This document shows, in pieces, positions 21,601 through 31,335 of a stretch of DNA of 64,000 nucleotides. The notes beneath the pieces are model-generated. The model saw nothing but the letters and a program-made list of their open reading frames with translations. It was not told the origin of the DNA and did no database searches. The stretch comes from Megaustenia siamemsis. Lineage: Eukaryota > Mollusca > Gastropoda > Stylommatophora > Ariophantidae. Position 1 is the first letter of the stretch. Every line of letters begins with the position of its first letter. The translations under genes were made by a program, and so were the position numbers. The stretch spans positions 32,209,615 through 32,273,614 of the forward strand of contig JAVIAB010000025.1 in NCBI GenBank assembly GCA_032433765.1. Reading direction: 5' to 3'.

Positions 21601-23022
21601 TCAGAGAAGAACAATACTGGAGAAAATGTGACGACCATGTGCTCAGAGAACAATACTGGAGAAAATGTTACGACCATGTGCTCAGAGAAAAAGAACAATA
21701 CTGGAGAAAATGTGACGACCATGTGCTCAGAGAAGAGGAACAATACTGGAGAAAATGTGACGACCATGTGCTCAGAGAAGAACAATACTGGAGAAAATGT
21801 GACGACCATGTGCTCATAGAAGAATAATACTGGAGAAAATGTGACGACCATGTGCTCAGAGAAGAAGAACAATACTGGAGAAAATGTGACGACCATGTGC
21901 TCAGAGAAGAACAATACTGGAGAAAATGTGACGACCATGTGCTCAGAGAAGAACAATGCTGGAGAAAATGTGACGACCATGTGCTCAGAGAAGAAGAACA
22001 ATACTGGAGAAAATGTGACGACCATGTGCTCAGAGAAGAACAATACTGGAGAAAATGTGACGACCATGTGCTCAGAGAAGAACAATACTGGAGAAAATGT
22101 GACGACCATGTGCTCAGAGAAGAACAATACTGGAGAAAATGTGACGACCATGTGCTCAGAGAAGAACAATACTGGAGAAAATGTGACGACCATGTGCTCA
22201 TAGAAGAAGAACAATAGTGTAGAAAATGTGACGACCATGTGCTCAGAGAAGAAGAACAATACTGGAGAAAATGTGACGACCATGTGCTCAGAGAAGAACA
22301 ATACTGAAGAAAATGTGACGACCATGTGCTCAGAGAAGAAGAACAATACTGGAAAAAATGTGACGACCATGTGCTCAGAGAAGAACAATACTGGAGAAAA
22401 TGTGACGACCATGTGCTCAGAGAAGAAGAACAATACTGGAGAAAATGTGACGACCATGTGCTCAGAGAAGAAGAACAATACTGGAGAAAATGTGACGACC
22501 ATGTGCTCAGAGAAGAAGAACAAGACTTGAGAAAATGTGACGACCATGTGCTCAGAGAAGAAGAACAATACTGGAGAAAATGTGACGACTATGTGCTCAT
22601 AGAAGAACAATACTGAAGAAAATGTGACGACCATGTGCTCAGAGAAGAACAATACTGGAGAAAATGTGACGACCATGTGTTCAGAGAAGAACAATACTGA
22701 AGAAAATGTGACGACCGTGTGTTCAGAGAAGAACAATACTGAAGAAAATGTGACGACCATGTGTTCAGAGAAGAACAATACTGAAGAAAATGTGACGACC
22801 ATGTGCTCAGAGAACAATACTGGAGAAAATGTGACGACCATGTGCTCAGAGAACAATACTGGAGAAAATGTGACGACCATGTGCTCAGAGAACAATACTG
22901 GAGAAAATGTGACGACCATGTGCTCGGAGAAGAATAATACTGGAGAAAATGTGACGACCATGTGCTCAGAGAACAATACTGGAGAAAATGTGACGACCAT
23001 GTGCTCGGAGAAGAATAATACG
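18652..23022. repeat. 42/45-bp minisatellite inside the transposase, about 100 copies
   Basis: The unit contains CAATACTGGAGAAAATGTG, ACGACCATGTGCTCAGAG and one to three GAA triplets, so units are 39, 42 or 45 bp. In the transposase frame it reads YWRKCDDHVLREE(E)Q. Every length change is a multiple of 3. The minus strand stays open from 23051 to 18519 (1510 codons) and plus frames for up to 377 codons; all are repeat frames. Units with GAATAAT put TAA stops in the transposase frame, so no giant protein is made from it. A ~1,080-bp block is duplicated in tandem. Confidence 0.97.
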
Positions 23023-23096
23023 GGCAGCGAGATGGATTGCAGTTTGTCCAAGTGATAACAGTTGTTAACCTGTTAGAGACTTCTGATTCGGAATGA
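22989..23096 (+). pseudogene. Transposase C-terminal end
   Basis: In the transposase frame the last array unit reads CDDHVLGEE-stop-YGQRDG and continues LQFVQVITVVNLLETSDSE with a TGA at 23094-23096. The arrangement W.KC..HV...E..YW..DG, then a hydrophobic stretch and an acidic end, is how IS630/Tc1-type transposases of animals typically finish (from memory). The stop at 23016-23018 is CAA to TAA, and the Trp of YW is changed to Gly. So the array unit is a copy of this terminal segment. Confidence 0.7.
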
Positions 23097-23458
23097 CATA
23101 TGTATGACATGTGCACAATTTTGTTGATGACACTCTTACTATTTGCTGACTATGTGTGTTTGATGTTCTGGTTGTTCTATATATTTTGTTGATGACACGC
23201 CTGTTATTTGGCGAATGTTTGTTTGATACTTTAATCAAAGTTGACCTATCTCTATGACGAAAATATAAAATCAAATGAAAAATGTTGCCCTATTCAATGT
23301 AATACAGATACGCCACTGGCTTGCATTGTTAGAAAATTAACATAATTTACAGTAAAATCTAATGTTTAGAGCACGCGGTTTGATATTCTCCTAAAATTAT
23401 ATAACAAATAACGATTTGTGAAAAATTCAGACTACCTTTGTTTTAAATGTTATAAAAT

Positions 23459-23567
23459 CTGAAGATCGGTGAACAAAATAAGATTTCATGAAAAAGAATT
23501 ACAGAAATTCATCAAACATTTTCCGAGATAATTGATCAACTCTGTGGGCACGAATTTGTGAAGGAAC
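23459..23567 (-). repeat. Right terminal inverted repeat
   Basis: Reads CTGAAGATCGGTGAAC at the inner side and CACGAATTTGTGAAGGAAC at the tip, followed by TA at 23568-23569. Reverse complement of the left repeat at 18143-18251 with a handful of differences. Confidence 0.9.
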
Positions 23568-23819
23568 TATAGATACCATAGTGTCGTGGCATATTAAATA
23601 ATCAACAACAGAATTGAGGCAGTTCTCTCTGACAAACGAAAATTGTGGAAGTAAATGATTGCCTACGTCATCCAGCATAGCACATGATGATGATGACCAG
23701 AAGGAAGGACAGCAACTGACGTATTTTGTGAAAGTCGCTGTTTTCATGTGTCGACGGTGCTGATTGGGTGGTTCACGTGCAGAAAGTTTCATGTTGAAGA
23801 CATCTTTTTGCCATGAAGG

Positions 23820-24682
23820 CTCATTAATTACTGATTGAAAAGTAAGGTTTAATTACTGATTGAAAGTAAGGTTTAATTACTGATTGATAGTAAGGTTTAA
23901 TTACTAATTGAAAAGTAAGGTTTAATTACTGATTGAAAGTAAGGTTTAATTACTGATAGAAAAGTAAGGTTTAATTACAGATTGAAAGTAAGGTTTAATT
24001 ACTGATAGAAAAGTAATGTTTAATTACAGATTGAAAAGTAAGGTTTAATTACAGATTGAAAATAATGTTTAATTACTGATAGAAAAGTAAGGTTTAATTA
24101 CAGATTGAAAAGTAAGGTTTAATTACTGATTGAAAGTAAGGTTTAATTACTGATAGAAAAGTAAGGTTTAATTACAGATTGAAAAGTAAGGTTTAATTAC
24201 TGATTGAAAGTAAGGTTTAATTACTGATAGAAAAGTAAGGTTTAATTACAGATTGAAAAGTATGGTTTAATTACTGATAGAAAAGTAAGGTTTAATTACT
24301 GATTGAAAAGTAAAGCTTAATTACTGATAGAAAAGTAAGGTTTAATTACTGATTGAAAGTAAGGTTTAATTACTGATAGAAAAGTAAGGTTTAATTACTG
24401 ATTGAAAAGTAAGTTTAATTACAGATTGAAAGTAAGGTTTAATTACTGATAGAAATGTAATGTTTAATTACAGATTGAAAGTAAGGTCTAATTACTGATT
24501 GAAAAGTAAGTTTTAATTACTGATTGGAAGTAAGGTTTAATTGCTGATTGAAAGTAAGGTTTAATTGCTGATTGAAAAGTAAGGTTTAATTACTGATTGA
24601 AAAGTAAGGTATAATTGCTGATTGAAAGTAAGGTTTAATTACTGATTGAAAGTAAGGTTTAATTACTGATTGAAAGTAAGGT
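23820..24682. repeat. 24-25-bp minisatellite, left block
   Basis: The unit is GGTTTAATTACTGATTGAAA plus GTAA or AGTAA. Variants ACTGATAGAAAAGTAA and ACAGATTGAAAAGTAA alternate with it. About 35 copies. The same repeat resumes at 24991 after a LINE fragment, but with AGATTTAATTACTG instead of AGGTTTAATTACTG. Confidence 0.95.
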
Positions 24683-24990
24683 GTATTTAATATTCTCACG
24701 GATCCCTGATGTCATCCATGACTTATTCCGACGTTCTCTTTTCCCCATGGTTTCTTCGCATGTCTCTCTCCATATATCGTTTACATGTTTTCTATGATCT
24801 TCTATATTTATTGTATTTTCTAGTTGTTGGAGGACTTGGTATTTGTTTGACTGCAAATCTATCTTTAATTCCTTGCTCTTTGAGAAACCTTACAATGAAA
24901 TAGTGTTTACCCTTATGTGTTGTAGTATATCTTTTACGCTTAAGTTTGGGTAGCAGAAGTTGGGTAATTCTCGTTAAGAAGGATTCATGT
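24683..24990 (-). mobile_element. LINE fragment between two array blocks
   Basis: The minus strand has an open frame with LQQLENTINIEDHRKHVNDI, WRETCEETMGKRERRNKSW and MTSGIRENIK. This matches the linker between endonuclease and reverse transcriptase in LINE proteins, where a W..I...C.E..G +.R...W...E motif is usual. It is the only trace of that region in the window. It splits the 24-bp array. Confidence 0.6.
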
Positions 24991-25838
24991 ATTAATTAGT
25001 TACCGATTAAAAGTAAGATTTAATTACTGATTAAAAGTAAGATTTAATTACTGATTGAAAGCAAGGTTTTAATTACTGATTGAAAGTAAGATTTAATTAC
25101 TGATTAAAAGTAAGATTTAATTACTGATTGAAAGCAAAGTTTTAATTACTGATTGAAAGTAAGATTTAACTACTGATTAAAAGTAAGATTTAATTACTGA
25201 TTGAAAGTAAGATTTAATTACTGATTGAAAGTCATATTTAATTACTGATTGAAAGCAAAGTTTTAATTGCCGATTGAAAGTAAGATTTAATTACTGATTG
25301 AAAGTCATATTTAATTACTGATTGAAAGTAAGATTTAATTACTGAATGAAAGCAAGGTTTTAATTACTGATTAAAAGTAAGATTTAATTACTGATTGAAA
25401 GTCATATTTAATTACTGATTGAAAGTAAGATTTAATTACTGATTGAAAGTCATATTTAATTACTGATTGAAAGTCATATTTAATTACTGATTGAAAGTAA
25501 GATTTAATTACTGATTGAAAGCAAGGTTTTAATTACCGATTGAAAGTAAGATTTAATTACTGATTGAAAGTCATATTTAATTACTGATTGAAAGTAAGAT
25601 TTAATTACTGATTGAAAGTCATATTTAATTACTGATTGAAAGTCATATTTAATTACTGATTGAAAGTAAGATTTAATTACTGATTGAAAGCAAGGTTTTA
25701 ATTACCGATTGAAAGTAAGATTTAATTACTGATTGAAAGTCATATTTAATTACTGATTGAAAGTAAGATTTAATTACTGATTGAAAGTCATATTTAATTA
25801 CTGATTGAAAGTAAGATTTAATTACTGATTGAAAGTAA
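24991..25838. repeat. 24-bp minisatellite, right block
   Basis: Units read ATTTAATTACTGATTGAAAG plus TAAG, TCAT or CAAG. A block of several units with order TAAG, TCAT, TAAG, TCAT, TCAT recurs (for example from 25380 and 25560), hinting at a higher-order repeat of about 170 bp. Confidence 0.95.
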
Positions 25839-25939
25839 GCATCGTCGATAATGTAAGGATTGGAACTCTTAGGGTACCGGCAGTGTCAGATTTGAACTGA
25901 GAACCACATCTCGTAATTGATCTGGGGAGTCTAATGCTC

Positions 25940-26345
25940 TGGCCCTCTTATCTCTTCTTCTTGTGCCCGTTGCGTGTCGAGGGAGATACAAAGTTCTGGT
26001 TCTCAACTTCTGACAGTTTCAATCATGGCCAGTTGAGGTTGCTGTGACATTTCTTTTATGTTGTTTGTCCATTTTACTCTGGGTCTACCTCTTGCCCTTT
26101 TTCCTATATGGTTTCTATGCTAAGGAATCGCATTATATTCTTTCTAGATGGGCAAACCAGTTTATTTGTTGTTTCTGTTTGTAGTTTAGATTTGATTCAA
26201 TGCTCACTCTTTCTCGTATAATATCATTTCTTATTTTGTTTTGTATGCTCACTCTAATCACTTTTCTCAAACATCTCATTTCTGTGATGGCAATATTCCT
26301 TTTATGTTTAGTCCTATGTGGCCATCTTTGGCACACATAGCAGAA
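25940..26345 (-). mobile_element. Decayed LINE-C-like 3' end
   Basis: On the minus strand, interrupted frames give GKRARGRPRVKWTNNIKEM near 26080 and a Met-Arg-Cys-Leu-Arg-Lys-Val run (near 26270) like the EMRCLRKV block of LINE-C. The 3' end reads CACAAGAAGAAG. Many stops. Confidence 0.55.
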
Positions 26346-26905
26346 TGTGGGAATACTCTGTATAAGATGGTATTGCTATAGTCTAAGGCTACAGTAGTAT
26401 TTCCATACAGAAAATATGTAATGAGAGAGCTTAAGGCAGTCGTTGATGATGCTGGTCTTACATATCTTCTGGCGTTACAGGCAACTCATCTTAATTCTTG
26501 CACATTCGTCCATTTTTGGCAACATGTCGAGTGTGGATCTATTGGGGGTAAGTGCGATATTGGCAATGCACACGCTCTATAATGAGGGTCCCGACAAACT
26601 CCACACACTGATTTGACGTTGACGTCAGGGGCATGGGGATTATGCTGCCCTTGATGACCTTTACGATGACCCGGAAGTGTCCAGTTTGAGCTGCGCACCA
26701 TTTTTACAGAATGCGACACGTTCAATAGAACAGTATAAACGAAAAAAAGAGGGCACTTTTTACAGAACACAACGCGTTCAATAGAATGTAGAAACGTGGA
26801 GGATGTAGATTTGCTAGTTGCTTGAGTGGTTGTGAGCAGATACTGGGATGCCCTATCTGCAGTGAAAGATTTCCGTTCTAAAGTCTAAATACTTCTTTGT
26901 CTTCC
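26346..26905. other. No gene recognised
   Basis: About 560 bp. A 94-codon minus-strand frame (26770-26486) contains several Cys and His residues (VCGVCRDPHYRACA) but no ordered zinc-finger spacing, and I see no splice or start context. The phrase CGCGTTCAATAGAA occurs twice (near 26718 and 26770). Confidence 0.35.
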
Positions 26906-27257
26906 TCATCATCATCATCATCATCATCAAGTTCCAGGCCTACTGGCGTAGGTGATCATGTCTCTCCACAACTTTCGATCTCGGCAGCTATTTATCATTT
27001 CTGTTGTTGACCTTCTGCCAAGCCATTCTCTTAAGCTGTCTGTTGTTTTTTCTCTTTGCTTCCCTCTATCTCTTCGTCCCTCAATTTTCCCAGTGGTTAC
27101 AATATATTCCAGTTGTTCTCTTCTCACTACATGGCCAAAAATGATGATTGTTTCTTCCTAATATTGAAAATTAGTTATCTTTTTGCTTTGACCTCTTTCA
27201 GAACATTTTCATTACTCTTCTTAGCTGTCCATGGTACTCTCAACATTCTTCTGTAAA
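26906..27257 (-). mobile_element. LINE-A 3' end, copy 3
   Basis: The minus strand is open over 66 codons with MRREQLEYIVTTGKIEGRR, RGKQREKTTDSLREWLGRRS and DRKLWRDMITYASR. The tail is CATCATCATCATCATC at the left end. 5' truncation falls at TTTTTACAGAAG, exactly where LINE-C begins. Confidence 0.85.
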
Positions 27258-27645
27258 AAGGTGTCGTGGTTATATCGTTTGTCGTTCTAGATCTACTCGA
27301 ACTGACTGAATTAGTTATTTTCCTTTGTTGTTACATGTCTATGACACTGCATCTATCCATCTTCTTCTGGGTCTCTCCTCTTGGTCTTTTTCCATGCATT
27401 CTCGAGAAGAACGCCTTTGATAGTGTTTGGTGAGGATTCATTCTGACCAGGTGACCAAACCATTTAAGTTGTTGTTGTTCTATATATTCTTGGCAGGGTT
27501 TTATTCCTACCATTTTTCTTATGGTTTCATTTGGTATTCTATCTCTTCTTGTGTTGTTTGTTACTTTTCTCAAGCATCGCATCTCCCATGTATTGATCTT
27601 TCTTAAACACACATTCATAATTTGCTGAAAGCGATGACGCACCTA
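27258..27645 (-). mobile_element. LINE-C 3' end, copy 2
   Basis: The minus-strand frame has KINTWEMRCLRKVTNNTRR, IKPCQEYIEQQQLKWFGHL, VRMNPHQ and FFSRMHGKRPRG, then a frameshift in the last 30 codons. The 3' end starts at GGTGTCGTGG. It has a single copy of the 135-bp terminal segment, unlike copies at 9198 and 40775. Confidence 0.85.
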
Positions 27646-28045
27646 TGTTTTTGACTGAAGTGCTGTATTTTCAAATCTAAGAACAATAAATGTGAGCTGA
27701 ATCAATTAGAACTCATCGTACGTCATCTTTGTATCGTGACGTCAATGCACCAGAAACAATTAACGCTGACCTAGTTTTTGCGCTGACAATATCAACATAA
27801 GAACTTCGTGTCTGCAGTAACAATGACATTTCCAGAAAATCAAAGCAAATTCTAATGAGATCAGCAACTAACTTGACATGATGTCGATTGATGAATCTGA
27901 TTGATATGGTTGGTCACGGTTGTTTGCTTTAAATGTTAAATTGTATTTTCGTTCCATCTCTGGGACAAAAATCGAAACGTCATTTATATGTGTCCTAGAT
28001 ACAGGCAACAGAAAACCATCGTCATGACTTCTTTGCATAATCATG
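27646..28045. other. No gene recognised
   Basis: About 400 bp without long frames, tandem repeats or matches elsewhere in the window. Confidence 0.45.
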
Positions 28046-28113
28046 GGACGCCTCAATTAAAACAGGTAAATGAATTTAAATATATGGGAACAATGTTAAC
28101 ATCAGATGGTAGA

Positions 28114-28508
28114 TGTACAACAGAGGTGAGATGGTAGATGTACAACAGAGGTGAGATGGTAGATGTACAACAGAGGTGAAATGGTAGATGTACAACAGAG
28201 GTGAGATGGTAGATGTACAACAGAGGTGAGATGGTAGATGTACAACAGAGGTGAGATGGTAGATGTACAACAGAGGTGAGATGGTAGATGTACAACAGAG
28301 GTGAGATGGTAGATGTACAACAGAGGTGAGATGGTAGATGTACAACAGAGGTGAGATGGTAGATGTACAACAGAGGTGAGATGGTAGATGTACAAAAGAG
28401 GTTAAATGATAGATGTACAACAGAAGTGAGATGGTAGATGTACAACAGAGGTGAGATGGTAGATGTACAACAGAGGTGAAATGATAGATGTACAACAGAA
28501 GTGAGATG
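28114..28508. repeat. 25-bp minisatellite grown from LINE-A coding sequence, about 16 copies
   Basis: The unit is GATGGTAGATGTACAACAGA plus GGTGA. The first unit is an intact part of the LINE-A frame (SDGRCTTEV), and the sequence after the array continues that frame, so the array arose within the element. Because 25 is not a multiple of 3, the LINE frame is destroyed, and each minus-strand frame reads the same peptide cycle. A few units have GAAATGATAG or AAAAGAGG variants. Confidence 0.95.
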
Positions 28509-28620
28509 CACAATGGCTCAGGCAAAAGCAGCTTTCCAAAAAAATGAGGAAGATTTTTATCCATTTTTGACAATAGAAACAAGAAAAAGAGTTCTTAAAT
28601 GTTATGTAGAGCCAGTCTTA

Positions 28621-28796
28621 AATGATTATATATCCTCAATATAGTAGACTGAGGAAAATCCATTGGCCCATAGATACAACACTACAGACAAAACTATATG
28701 GGCCACTGCAAGAATTACAAAAGACAGTAAAATTTATACAAGAAACGACATTGCAGATATAGACAATACTTCGGGCGAACGAAAGATAGATAGATG
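28621..28796. mobile_element. 176-bp insertion in LINE-A with imperfect duplication
   Basis: TAGAGCCAGTCTTA (28607-28620) and TAGAGGAAGTCTTA (28797-28810) flank it, and joining across it restores the LINE-A sequence. The insert has no long frame; GGCCCATAG and ACTATATGGGCC form a short inverted repeat about 50 bp apart. Identity unknown; it could be a short LINE piece. Confidence 0.5.
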
Positions 28797-29294
28797 TAGA
28801 GGAAGTCTTAACATATGGATGTGAATCATGGACAATAGGACAAGAGACAAGAAAATCACAGGAGACTGTAGAAATGTAGTTTTACAGAAAAATGTTGAGA
28901 ATACCATGGACAGAAGAGTAATGAAAACGTTCTGACAGAGGCCAAAGCAAAAAGAGAGTTAATTTCCAATATTAGGAAGAAACAATCATCATTTTTTGGC
29001 TTTGTAATGAGAAGAGAACGGCTGGAATATATTGTAACAACTGGTAAAATTGAGGGACGAAGAGATAGAGGGAAGCAAAGAGAAAAGATACCAGATAGCT
29101 TAAGAGAATGGTTTGGCAGAAGGTCAACGACAGAAATGATAAATAACTGTCGAGATCGAAAGTTGTGGAGAGACATGATCACCTACGCTTACAGGAATGG
29201 TACCTAATGATGATGATAATGATGTTGATGATGATGATGGTGATGTATCCGAGAACGTAAAATCTACTTTTCTCTTCTCTCTTTCAACTGATAT

Positions 29295-29560
29295 TTTATT
29301 TTAAAGACGGTTCAAATGTATCCTCTTCTTATTTCTTTCCTCATTTGTCTTTCTGCGTCTAGGGGAGATACAGTTTACAGTCTTTAACTCTCCAGTTCGC
29401 TTTTTCCAGCTGCTGTTTCATAACCTTGCCTATATTCCATCAATCCATCTCTATCATCGCCTCTTGCGTCTGGTGTTCTCAAAGCTTGCATTGAAGACGT
29501 GTGTTTTGATCTTTCTGTCTTATCACGTGACCAAATCATTATAACTGTGTATCTCTTTTA
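29295..29560 (-). mobile_element. LINE-G 3' end, copy 1, decayed
   Basis: Matches the LINE-G at 43345-43690 through TCACGTGACCAAATCATT, CAATCCATCTCTATCATCG, TTTGCCT-like and AGGGGAGATACAGTTTACAG blocks. No frame remains. Confidence 0.65.
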
Positions 29561-29595
29561 TATTCAATGACTGGAATTACTCATAATAAAATATG

Positions 29596-29841
29596 TTTCT
29601 ATATTCCAATTGTTTACGATGAATGATGATACCATATGGCAGGGAACAGTTTGCTGTGTTCACTTTCTGTGCGGTTTCGCCCTATGTCTTTTGGCGTGTG
29701 CTTAGACTGCTAATATGGGGACTACAGTTACCTTTCTTTGTTTGGGGGATGAGTTAGTAATTCGGATCATTCCACTGGCACGGGCGGTTGAGCAATTATG
29801 GATTTTAATTCGTTTACAGTGATACCGGTGCCTTCTATAAC
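29596..29841 (+). mobile_element. AACC-tail repeat, copy 2
   Basis: Carries TTTACGATGAATGATGAT, TTTCGCCCTATGTCTTTTGG, GTGGCGTG-like GGCGTGTGCT, GGGCGGTTGAGCAATTATGG and CAGTGATACCGG in the family order. Its 3' end, CTTCTATAACCAAAG, runs directly into the 29842-30042 array. Confidence 0.75.
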
Positions 29842-30042
29842 CAAAGAACCAAAGAAGCAAAGAACCAAAGAACGAAAGAACCAAAGAACCAAAGAACCAA
29901 AGAAGCAAAGAACCAAAGAAGCAAAGAACCAAAGAACCATATAATCAAAAGAACCAAAGAAGCAAAGAACCAAAGAATAAAAAGAACCAAAGAATAAAAA
30001 GAACCAAAGAATAAAAAGAACCAAAGAACCAAAGAATAATAA
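29842..30042. repeat. (AACCAAAG)n-type array, expanded tail of the AACC repeat
   Basis: Units AACCAAAG, AAGCAAAG and AATAAAAAG, about 22 copies. Directly continues the ATAACCA tail seen at the matching end of the other family members. The minus strand frame of FGSLVL-like residues is an artefact. Confidence 0.85.
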
Positions 30043-30429
30043 GATTTCTAAAAAATAGGAATAGCTAAAAGTCTTTAGATCCGATTGGTGTATTCGCATT
30101 CCCATATTCGTTCTGTTGCCCATTCCAGCAACCATGGAAGTGATCGTCTACTAATTGTTCCTGTCTTGCATTGTTTGATTGTGTTGCGTTCTCTGCCGCT
30201 GATGATGCTTTCACTGCTTTCTCCCATCATGACGCCGCGTTCCACCATCTTGTGACATGTGGGTTATCCTCAACCTCCTTGTCGCCATCCTGTGACAGTG
30301 GTTCTTTTAAAGCCCTCGCAATGTCGACCGCGTCCCATTTTAATGTTTCCTGCGCTATGGCTGAACCTGTCAGCCATCTTAATGTACGAACTAAAAGTAT
30401 TCATAACAAGATGGAGTAAATACTGACAC

Positions 30430-31020
30430 AAAAGTGACAAAGATCTGGATAAAACTGACAAAAATCGAGTGGTATGTCAGCTCAACAATTCTGTATGTTG
30501 CAGAAACATGTTCATTTAGTGTGAAAACAGACAGAAGAAAACAAAGACATTTAAATATGAATTTGTATAATAGTTGGTCATTAAGTGTGAAAACAAAAAA
30601 GTCAGAAACCCTTGAAATATGAATTTGTATAATAGTTGGTCATTAAGTGTGAAAACAAAAAAGTCAGAAACCCTTTAAATATGAATTTGTATAATAGTTG
30701 GAGGAATTCAATGGACATAGAAGAAAATAAATAATGACGTTTTGAGACAAATGAAAATAGAAACGAAACTATCGACAACACAGTTTGAACAAGACACGAT
30801 TACATTGTTAGGGAAATATAAAGAGACACAATAATTCATTAAGCGACATCTCAAAAACAAAAAGTTCAAAGTAGATGAGATAGAGGAAGACAAAGACAAA
30901 AGTTGGATGTTAACATTAAAAGACTGACTGCAGCAGAGTGTATAACAGCGTGCAACATCAAGGCAAGAAATATAGTAAATCGATCTAACTCAGTCGTGCA
31001 CAAACTTCTGTGGGGAATCC
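30430..31020 (+). mobile_element. Decayed LINE-B-like 3' end
   Basis: Plus-strand pieces in shifting frames: ILYVAETCSFSVKTDRRKQ, then DVLRQMKIE, then RGRQRQKLDVNIKRLTAAE and CNIKARN. They follow the order of LINE-B (AEAWTLDKKTEQK, EVLKQLKMKRE, RGRPRLTWTSNIKRW, TIKAR). Older than the other LINE-B copies. Contains a 62-bp tandem repeat. Confidence 0.6.
30551..30702. repeat. 62-bp tandem repeat, 2.4 copies, inside LINE-B-like copy
   Basis: AATATGAATTTGTATAATAG recurs with periods of exactly 62 bp (ATATG at 30555, 30617, 30679). The unit includes GTTGGTCATTAAGTGTGAAA. The TTTAGTGTGAAAAC upstream at about 30516 suggests part of the unit is the element's own sequence. Confidence 0.9.
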
Positions 31021-31021
31021 A

Positions 31022-31052
31022 CTAATTTGATTGATTGATTGATTGATTGACC
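31022..31052. repeat. (GATT)n microsatellite
   Basis: TTTGATTGATTGATTGATTG, about six units. Confidence 0.9.
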
Positions 31053-31084
31053 GTGAGATGTGTTTTTCATCCTGATCGTGTTTA

Positions 31085-31335
31085 GATATTCCAATTGCTT
31101 ACGATGAATGATGATATTGTATAACAAAGGACAGATAATTGCGTTCACTTTCGGTGCAGCTACGCCTTATGTCTTTTGGCGTGTGCTGTGGCTGCTATGA
31201 TGGGGACTGCAGCCACCTTACTTTATTCGGATCCTTCAATGAGATGAGATATTAATTCAAATGACTCCACTGACACGGGCGGTTGAGCAAATTAATGGAT
31301 TGTAGTTCGTTTGCAGTGATACCGGGGCATTCGAC
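31085..31335 (+). mobile_element. AACC-tail repeat, copy 3
   Basis: Matches copies 1, 2 and 4 through TTACGATGAATGATGATAT, TACGCCTTATGTCTTTTGG, GTGTGCT, GGGCGGTTGAGCAAAT and GTGATACCGGGGCATTC. It lacks the AACC tail, so it is truncated or has lost it. Confidence 0.7.

Larger units (their letters stand above)
18143..23567 (+). mobile_element. DNA transposon (Tc1/mariner-related, IS630-like) with internal minisatellite
   Basis: The ends are 109-bp inverted repeats starting GTTC and flanked by TA on both sides (18141-18142 and 23568-23569), the target duplication expected of Tc1/mariner relatives. Inside, in the plus orientation, are a transposase N-terminal reading frame, a ~4.37-kb tandem array, and the transposase C-terminal end with its stop. 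The catalytic middle is missing, so the copy cannot mobilise itself. A ~1-kb relative with matching ends lies at 39706-40714 in opposite orientation. Confidence 0.85.
28046..29243 (+). mobile_element. LINE-A copy 4, with internal minisatellite and a small insertion
   Basis: The plus strand starts QVNEFKYMGTMLTSDGRCTT (28060-28120), then a 25-bp tandem array, then resumes CTMAQAKAAFQKNEEDF and TRKRVLKCYVEPVL. A 176-bp insert follows, then TYGCESWTIGQETRKS in decayed form, RIPW, MRRERLEYIVTTGK and DRKLWRDMITYAYR. The tail is TAATGATGATGATAATGATG. It is the longest LINE-A copy here but lacks the reverse transcriptase. Confidence 0.85.

Noticed and set aside
18519..23051. A 1510-codon minus-strand frame that might be a giant repeat protein gene
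   Set aside because: It is the complement of the transposase-derived array; open only because units are multiples of three and lack stops on that strand. No start or non-repeat domain.
26486..26770. Cys/His-rich 94-codon frame as a small zinc-binding gene
   Set aside because: No ordered finger spacing, no start or splice context, and no second copy; chance frame is likely.
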